From an uncultured Collinsella sp. (GTDB lineage: Bacteria > Actinomycetota > Coriobacteriia > Coriobacteriales > Coriobacteriaceae): 18,513 nt of DNA. The DNA lies in the NCBI GenBank assembly GCA_900544645.1, contig UQWG01000037.1:1-18513 (forward strand). Reading direction: 5' to 3'. Shown piece after piece: positions 13,840 through 18,513 of this stretch; positions within the stretch are counted from its first letter, which is position 1, and each line of letters begins with the position of its first letter. The notes under the pieces were generated by a model. It was not told the DNA's origin, searched no databases, and saw only the letters and a program-made list of their open reading frames with translations. The position numbers and the translations under genes were made by a program.

Positions 13840-14955
13840 CTACATCTCCTCCTTCACCAGCGTGGCAAACGCGGCCAGCACCTCGTCGTTTTCTTGCGGG
13901 GTACCCACGGTAATACGTAGGCAGTCCGCGAGCCCCGACGCATAGCTAAAGTCGCGCACCAAAATCGAATACTCGTCGCGCAGACGCTCGCGCACGTGCG
14001 TGGCATGCGGCGTGCGCACGAGCACAAAGTTCGCCGCGCTCGGCCACGCCTCCACGGGCCGACCCTCGGCAGCCATTGCGTGCAGGGCACACAGTTCGCG
14101 CTCGCGCTCGGATGCAACCTGTGCCACCACGGGCGCGTACGCATCGCGGGCACGCACGCAGGCAAGCGCGGCGGCCTGGCTCAGCACGTTAACCGAATAG
14201 ATCTGGCGAATCGCCGCGAACACGTCGATGACCTCGGGCGCCGCAATCACATAGCCCAGACGCGCGCCGGCGGCGCCAAACGCCTTGGACAGCGTATGCA
14301 GAATCACCAGGTTGGGATACTCGGCGATAAGCCCCTGCGCCGTGGTAGCCGCGCCAAACGAATCATCGGCAAACTCAACGTAGGCCTCGTCGACCATGAC
14401 CATGCCGGGGCACGCATCGCACAGGGCCGCGACAAAGTCGAGCGGCGTCACATCGCCCGTGGGGTTATTGGGCGAGGTCACGATCGCCAGATTGCACTCG
14501 GGCGCCGCCGCAAGCACCGCCGCCTGGTCGAGTTCAAAGGTCGCCGGGTCGCGCCACACATCGCGCACCTCGGTCTGACAAAGCGACGCAAAGAACGCGT
14601 ACTCGCTAAAGCACGGCGGGCAGTTGAGCAGGGTCCGCCCCGCGCCGCCAAACGCCAGCAGGTAGTTATAGAGCAGCTCATCGCCGCCGTTTCCCGCGCA
14701 AATATTCTCACGTGCCACGCCATGCCAGGCAGCGAGCTCATCGCGCAGGTCGTTGGACATGGGATCGGGATAGCGGTTGAGCGGCGTGGCAGCCAAGGCC
14801 GCATCAACCGCCTCGCGCACGCCAGCAGGTACGGGATAGGTGTTCTCGTTGGCCGAAAGATTGATGCGCGTGGGCGTAAAGTTGGGATCGTAGGGCTCAA
14901 TACCGGCCAGGTAAGGCTGGACGAGCTCCTTCATGCGGGGCGTCAGCTCGGCCAT
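13840..14955 (-). CDS. hisC: Histidinol-phosphate aminotransferase HisC
   Basis: The product is 371 aa, a fold-type I PLP enzyme in the cytoplasm that aminates imidazole acetol phosphate with glutamate. The PLP lysine is Lys224 (HTLSKAFGAAGARLGY). Other landmarks are NLSANENTY (32–40), RYPDP (61–65), GNGGDELL (88–95), SPNNPTGD (161–168) and VDEAYVEF (188–195). The start MAELTPRMKELV at 14955 is chosen: it lies 1 nt from the hisD stop, and a longer in-frame start at 15039 would lie inside hisD. It is followed directly by hisB. Confidence 0.97.
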   Translation of the reverse strand: MAELTPRMKELVQPYLAGIEPYDPNFTPTRINLSANENTYPVPAGVREAVDAALAATPLNRYPDPMSNDLRDELAAWHGVARENICAGNGGDELLYNYLLAFGGAGRTLLNCPPCFSEYAFFASLCQTEVRDVWRDPATFELDQAAVLAAAPECNLAIVTSPNNPTGDVTPLDFVAALCDACPGMVMVDEAYVEFADDSFGAATTAQGLIAEYPNLVILHTLSKAFGAAGARLGYVIAAPEVIDVFAAIRQIYSVNVLSQAAALACVRARDAYAPVVAQVASERERELCALHAMAAEGRPVEAWPSAANFVLVRTPHATHVRERLRDEYSILVRDFSYASGLADCLRITVGTPQENDEVLAAFATLVKEEM

Positions 14956-14956
14956 A

Positions 14957-16378
14957 TTAGGCCTCCTCGCCGGTCGCGCCAGCGGAAGCCAGGTCCACAC
15001 CCTTGGCAACCGTCGCCACGGCGTCGCCCGGCCAGGCAACCTTGGTCAGGTCGGCAGCGGCCAGAGACTCGGCACTCACGGCATCCTCGCCCTGCTCCAG
15101 CATACGGCGACGCAGAGCGGCGGAAAGCGCGTGTGCCCACAGGCCCTCGGCCTCGGCCAGACGCTGTGTGGCAGGAGCGTCGGAGAGCAGGCCCTCGGGC
15201 GTATAGCAAATGACGCTCGAGCGCTTAACGAACTCTTCGACCGAAAGCGGGTTGGAGAACATGGCGGTGCCGCCGGTCGGCAGCGTGTGGTTGGGGCCGG
15301 CGACGTAATCGCCGAGCGGCTCGGAGCTCCAGGCGCCCACAAAGATGGCGCCGGCGTTGCGGATGCCGCCGAGCAGGCCCATAGCATCCTTGCAGTGCAG
15401 CTCAAGGTGCTCAGGCGCCACGGTGTTCACGGCCTCGACGGCGGCGGCCATATCGGCAGCCACCACGATGGTGCCCTCGTTGTCCAGCGAAGCACGGGTA
15501 ATCTCGGCGCGCGGCGACTGCGCCACTAGAATGTCGATGCCCGCCTCGACCTCGCGCGCAAACTGCTCGTCGCAGGTCACCAGATAGCAGGCAGCGAGCG
15601 GATCGTGCTCGGCTTGGGCCATCAGGTCGGCCGCAACCACCATGGGCTTGGCCGTGGCATCGGCCAGCACGCAGACCTCGGAGGGGCCAGCGACCATGTC
15701 GATTCCCACGTCGCCCGAGACAATCTGCTTGGCCGCGGCGACAAAGGCGTTGCCCGGGCCGGTGATCTTGTCGACGCGCGGAATGGTCTCGGTGCCGTAC
15801 GCCAGCGCGGCCACGGCCTGAGCGCCGCCCACCATATAAATCTCGTCCACGCCACCGAGCTTTGCCGCGGCAAGCGTGTACGGGCTGATCAGGCCATCCT
15901 TTTGAGGCGGGGTCACCATGACCACGCGCTTGACGCCGGCGACCTTGGCGGGAATGGCGTTCATGAGCACCGTGGAGGGATACTGCGCGCGACCGCCCGG
16001 CACATAGATGCCAGCCGCCGCGAGCGGGGTCACCTTAACGCCGAGTATCGTGCCGTCCGGGCGCGTTGTAAACCAGCTCTGCTCGACCTCGCGCTGGTGG
16101 AACTCGCGAATCTGGCGCGCGGCCTTCTCAAGCGCGGCGACAAAGGCCGAGTCGAGGCCTTCGAGCGCGGCATCGATCTGCTCTTGCGGCAGACGGAAGC
16201 TCTGCAACTCAACGCCGTCAAAACGCCGACAGTAGTCGCGCACCGCGGCATCGCCATTGGCGCGCACGTTGGCCACGATATCGCGGGCGGCGTCGACGAT
16301 GTTTTGCGGCAGCACACCCTTGCGGTTGAGCTGGTTGGTAACGAGGCGCTCACCGGGAGCAAGCTTGATGGTCTTCAT
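14957..16378 (-). CDS. hisD: Histidinol dehydrogenase HisD
   Basis: The product is 473 aa. It oxidises L-histidinol to L-histidine in two NAD+-dependent steps with zinc. Zinc and catalytic residues fall at the family positions: Gln255 and His258 (MAQAEHDP), Glu323 and His324 (APEHLEL), Asp357 (LGDYVAGPNHTLPT) and His416. NAD-side motifs include TGPGNAFVAAAK (206–217) and VAGPSEV (229–235). About 40 residues after 431 extend past the usual C-terminus and are Ala-rich. GGGGGA precedes the ATG at 16378. It comes 106 nt after hisZG, with a possible terminator between, and 1 nt before hisC. Confidence 0.98.
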   Translation of the reverse strand: MKTIKLAPGERLVTNQLNRKGVLPQNIVDAARDIVANVRANGDAAVRDYCRRFDGVELQSFRLPQEQIDAALEGLDSAFVAALEKAARQIREFHQREVEQSWFTTRPDGTILGVKVTPLAAAGIYVPGGRAQYPSTVLMNAIPAKVAGVKRVVMVTPPQKDGLISPYTLAAAKLGGVDEIYMVGGAQAVAALAYGTETIPRVDKITGPGNAFVAAAKQIVSGDVGIDMVAGPSEVCVLADATAKPMVVAADLMAQAEHDPLAACYLVTCDEQFAREVEAGIDILVAQSPRAEITRASLDNEGTIVVAADMAAAVEAVNTVAPEHLELHCKDAMGLLGGIRNAGAIFVGAWSSEPLGDYVAGPNHTLPTGGTAMFSNPLSVEEFVKRSSVICYTPEGLLSDAPATQRLAEAEGLWAHALSAALRRRMLEQGEDAVSAESLAAADLTKVAWPGDAVATVAKGVDLASAGATGEEA

Positions 16379-16412
16379 ATCGGTATCCCCCTATCGGTCG
16401 AGGTTGTGTTCG

Positions 16413-16447
16413 AAAAACGAGAGGCCGGGCGGCGGCGCCAATCGGCC
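16413..16447 (-). terminator. Possible internal terminator or attenuator between hisZG and hisD
   Basis: On the minus strand GGCCG (16447–16443), a 3-nt bulge, then GGCG (16439–16436) pair with CGCC (16431–16428) and CGGCC (16427–16423) around a 4-nt loop. After five bases comes TTTTT (16417–16413). The stem is very GC-rich. If active, it would lower hisD–hisE expression relative to hisZG. Confidence 0.45.
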
Positions 16448-16484
16448 CGCAGCCCAGACGTTGGGACGCCCGTGCGTGCTCGCG

Positions 16485-18200
16485 CTATTGTGCCGAGCCC
16501 GCAACGGGCTCAAAATGCTTGTCCTTCACGGCCGCCGCCAGGCGATCGGCCAAGTTGCGCACGCGCGGGTCCAGGCGCGCGGCACCCGGGTTGACGAAGA
16601 ATCGCGCCGTGCAGTCCATAATGCGACCGGTAATAACCAGGTCGTTATCGCGCAGCGTGGCGCCCGTGGCGGTGATGTCCACGATACGGTCGGTCATACC
16701 GACAATGGGGCCCAACTCGATGTTACCGTGCAGCGAAACGATGTCGGCGTTCACGCCGCGCTCGGCATACCAGGCGCTCGCGATGCGCGGATACTTGGTG
16801 GCCACGCGAAGCGACCCACGGCGGGCATAGTTGCGCTCGGCCTGGCCGGCGCGCCACGCGGGCTCCGCCTCGATAAACGTGCACAGGCCGTAGCCCAGGT
16901 CGACCAGCTGCAGCAGGTTGAGGTCTGCCTCGATAAGCGAGTCCCAACCGCAGATGCCGCAGTCGGCACCGCCACAGCCCACAAAAGCGGGCGCGTCGCT
17001 GGGACGCACGATGACAAACTCGATATCGCCAACCGCACCCTCGCCGGCACGCATGTCGCGGCCGCGCACGATGAGGTGACGGCCGGGGTCACGCAGCTCA
17101 GAGACGTCCAGACCTGCGGCCTCGAGCACGTCGAGCGTGTCGACCTTGAGCGAGCCCTTGGGCACGGCAATGCGCAGCGGACCCTCGACGCCACGGCCCA
17201 CGGCATGGTCACCATCGGAAGCAGCGTCCTCGGCCGAGGTGTGCGCGGCCTCCAGACGCTCGAGCGAAAAGGCGAAGCCCGCCGCCGGCACCTCGATGCC
17301 GCCGCCAAATGCACCGGTAAAGATGGAGTCGTAGCGTCCGCCCGAGCCAACCGGATCGGGCAGGCCGCCGGCATAGGCCTTAAAGACCAGGCCCGTGTAG
17401 TAATCAAACGAGTTCATGATGGAGAAGTCGAAGGACAGCACCTGGGCATCCTCGGGAGCCAGGCCCTCGACCAGGGCACGCAGCTCGCGCGTAAGCGGCG
17501 CGACAATGCCCGCCGCCGCCAGCAGCGCGTCGACGCGGTCGAGCACCTCGGCACCACCGTGCAAGCGCGGCAGCTCGCTAATGGCGACCTTAACGGCCTC
17601 GGACTCGGCGCTTTTCGCCACGCGGGCATCGAGGCCCACGAAGTCGTTGGCGTGCACGCAGCGCAGGGCCTCGGCAGCCAGCTCACGATCCTCGCATACC
17701 GCGAGCAATTCCTTAAACGGACGCACGCTGCCTGCGATAATGCGCGCATCGGGAAGTGCCAGCTCGCGTACGGCCTCGGCAACGAGCGAGACAATCTCAA
17801 CATCGCCCGCGGTATCTCCCGCGCCGATGAGCTCAAAGCCCAACTGCGTAAACTGACGCGAGCCGCCGGCATTGCGCTGGCACTCGCGAACCACCGGCGC
17901 CTCGTAGCGAAGGCGCAGGGGCAGGTCGGCCGCGCGCATGCGGGTCGAAACCAGGCGCACGATCGGCAGCGTGTTGTCGGGACGGACCACCAGCAGGCGA
18001 CCGTCGTCATCAAAGAGCTTAAACGGCGTGTCCGCAATGCGGCCGCCTTCCTCGAGCGAACCCTTGTCCTCGAGCAGCGGCGTCTCGACCGGAAGGTAAT
18101 GATGCTCCCTAAAGCAGCCCTTCACCGTACATGCGATCTCCTCGCGCGCCTGAGCTTCCTCGGGCAATATGTCCCGGAATCCCCACGGTGTGGCCGTCAT
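16485..18200 (-). CDS. hisZG: HisZ–HisG fusion: ATP phosphoribosyltransferase, regulatory and catalytic domains
   Basis: A single 571-aa frame without a stop. Residues 1–320 are HisZ, a histidyl-tRNA synthetase-like regulatory domain: RPDNTLPIVR (73–82), QFTQLGFELIG (116–126), YYTGLVFKAY (267–276), GSGGRYDS (285–292). Residues 320–341 are a linker. Residues 342–571 are short-form HisG: PLRIAVPKGSL (341–351), GNIELGPIVGMTD (492–504) and the PRPP loop DITATGATLRDNDL (508–521). It joins PRPP to ATP, the first and committed step. HisZ and short HisG are normally separate subunits of a hetero-octamer, with histidine feedback acting through HisZ. GAGGAGG lies 8 nt before the ATG at 18200. It is the first gene of the operon. 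Confidence 0.93.
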   Translation of the reverse strand: MTATPWGFRDILPEEAQAREEIACTVKGCFREHHYLPVETPLLEDKGSLEEGGRIADTPFKLFDDDGRLLVVRPDNTLPIVRLVSTRMRAADLPLRLRYEAPVVRECQRNAGGSRQFTQLGFELIGAGDTAGDVEIVSLVAEAVRELALPDARIIAGSVRPFKELLAVCEDRELAAEALRCVHANDFVGLDARVAKSAESEAVKVAISELPRLHGGAEVLDRVDALLAAAGIVAPLTRELRALVEGLAPEDAQVLSFDFSIMNSFDYYTGLVFKAYAGGLPDPVGSGGRYDSIFTGAFGGGIEVPAAGFAFSLERLEAAHTSAEDAASDGDHAVGRGVEGPLRIAVPKGSLKVDTLDVLEAAGLDVSELRDPGRHLIVRGRDMRAGEGAVGDIEFVIVRPSDAPAFVGCGGADCGICGWDSLIEADLNLLQLVDLGYGLCTFIEAEPAWRAGQAERNYARRGSLRVATKYPRIASAWYAERGVNADIVSLHGNIELGPIVGMTDRIVDITATGATLRDNDLVITGRIMDCTARFFVNPGAARLDPRVRNLADRLAAAVKDKHFEPVAGSAQ

Positions 18201-18378
18201 CTGGTGAGCCTCCTCATGCTGCGCTTCATATAGAACGAAAGACCAGCATAGCTCCGCCGGTCTTCTGGGTACTTTAGCATACTAGAGTGTTTGCGGGGAG
18301 AATCGTCTTCCTCGGCTCACAGCGTATTCATTTGGAAACATAGGGCAAGCGGTTAGCAGCAGTCTCTTGTCACAACGC
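18201..18378 (-). promoter_or_regulatory. Leader and promoter region of the his operon
   Basis: The region lies between the upstream gene's terminator and hisZG. TATGCT (18281–18276) is the best -10 candidate, without a clear -35 box. A 7-bp hairpin (18262–18256 with 18247–18241, one G·U) is followed by TTTCGTTC. It could be a weak attenuator 32 nt before the start codon. No His-rich leader peptide and no T-box signature were found. Confidence 0.35.
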
Positions 18379-18411
18379 AAAAAGGGCGCCCGCGCAATTG
18401 CGGACGCCCTT
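18379..18411 (-). terminator. Intrinsic terminator of the gene upstream of the his operon
   Basis: On the minus strand AAGGGCG (18411–18405) pairs with CGCCCTT (18388–18382). An inner CCGC/GCG pairing closes an AATT loop. The stem runs into a TTTTT tract at 18383–18379. It lies 52 nt after the partial gene's stop. Confidence 0.85.
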
Positions 18412-18462
18412 GTGCAGGATCGAGATATCAACCAGCCAAGATATCGGACCCGTGACCAGCTC

Positions 18463-18513
18463 TTAGTAGTCGAACTGGTGGTAGTAGCGGCGGTACTTGA
18501 GGTTGTGCTTGGT
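18463..18513 (-). CDS. C-terminal end of an unidentified protein (partial)
   Basis: The last 16 codons and a TAA stop are in the window: TKHNLKYRRYYHQFDY. The tail is basic and very rich in Tyr and His. It is too short for me to assign a family. It is read in the same direction as the his operon but is separated from it by a strong terminator. Confidence 0.55.
   Translation of the reverse strand, partial: TKHNLKYRRYYHQFDY

Noticed and set aside
16257..18233. A 658-codon open frame on the plus strand opposite hisZG
   Set aside because: The minus strand encodes a clear HisZ–HisG protein with family motifs throughout. Long antisense frames are expected in GC-rich DNA with strong third-position bias.
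18201..18378. T-box or His-rich leader peptide upstream of hisZG
   Set aside because: No TGG-ACC-GCG-like antiterminator and no run of His codons was found. A 19-codon frame starting near 18340 has no His and lies upstream of the likely -10.

Overview
The window looks like chromosome from a high-GC Actinobacterium of the class Coriobacteriia, most likely Collinsella or a close relative. This is an inference from three things: the mazG–eno–divIC/ftsB–ppx gene order, which is shared with other Actinobacteria; a short-form HisG that works with HisZ; and intergenic palindromes of a style I associate with Collinsella. No 16S or other species marker is present. Nearly all long genes lie on the minus strand.

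Layout. Positions 1–800 hold the last codons of a probable histidine kinase, a bidirectional terminator, and a two-gene minus-strand unit (GatB-like PTS IIB, then a stand-alone VOC-domain protein). A divergent TATAAT promoter drives a small membrane-anchored protein (960–1583). It is followed by tRNA-Leu(UAA) with an encoded CCA end and its own terminator. Positions 1766–3423 look like an accessory module: an AAA+ ATPase of the DUF4143 type, lower in GC than its surroundings, lies between two related long palindromes and behind a 33-bp tandem repeat.

Positions 3434–8844 are a housekeeping block on the minus strand. In transcription order it is larC2-like gene, yfcE-like phosphodiesterase, mazG, eno, divIC/ftsB-like gene and ppx/gppA. 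Intrinsic terminators follow mazG and eno, so the block is at least three transcription units. It combines nucleotide and polyphosphate housekeeping, glycolysis and cell division.

Positions 9174–18200 carry what appears to be the complete histidine pathway. The minus-strand order is hisZ-hisG (one fused reading frame), hisD, hisC, hisB, hisH, hisA, hisF, hisI, hisE. A convergent plus-strand PHP-family gene is the best candidate for the missing histidinol-phosphatase, because HisB here has only the dehydratase domain. Most junctions are 0–3 nt or overlap by 4 nt. The exceptions are three gaps holding hairpins: after hisZG, between hisB and hisH, and between hisF and hisI. The window ends with a strong minus-strand terminator and the last 16 codons of an unidentified gene.

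The most unusual items are the HisZ–HisG fusion, the palindrome-bounded ATPase next to a tRNA gene, a large palindrome inside the his operon, a stand-alone LarC C-terminal domain, and an orphan PTS IIB paired with a VOC protein. I found no CRISPR array, no transposase, and no system that I would call wholly new.
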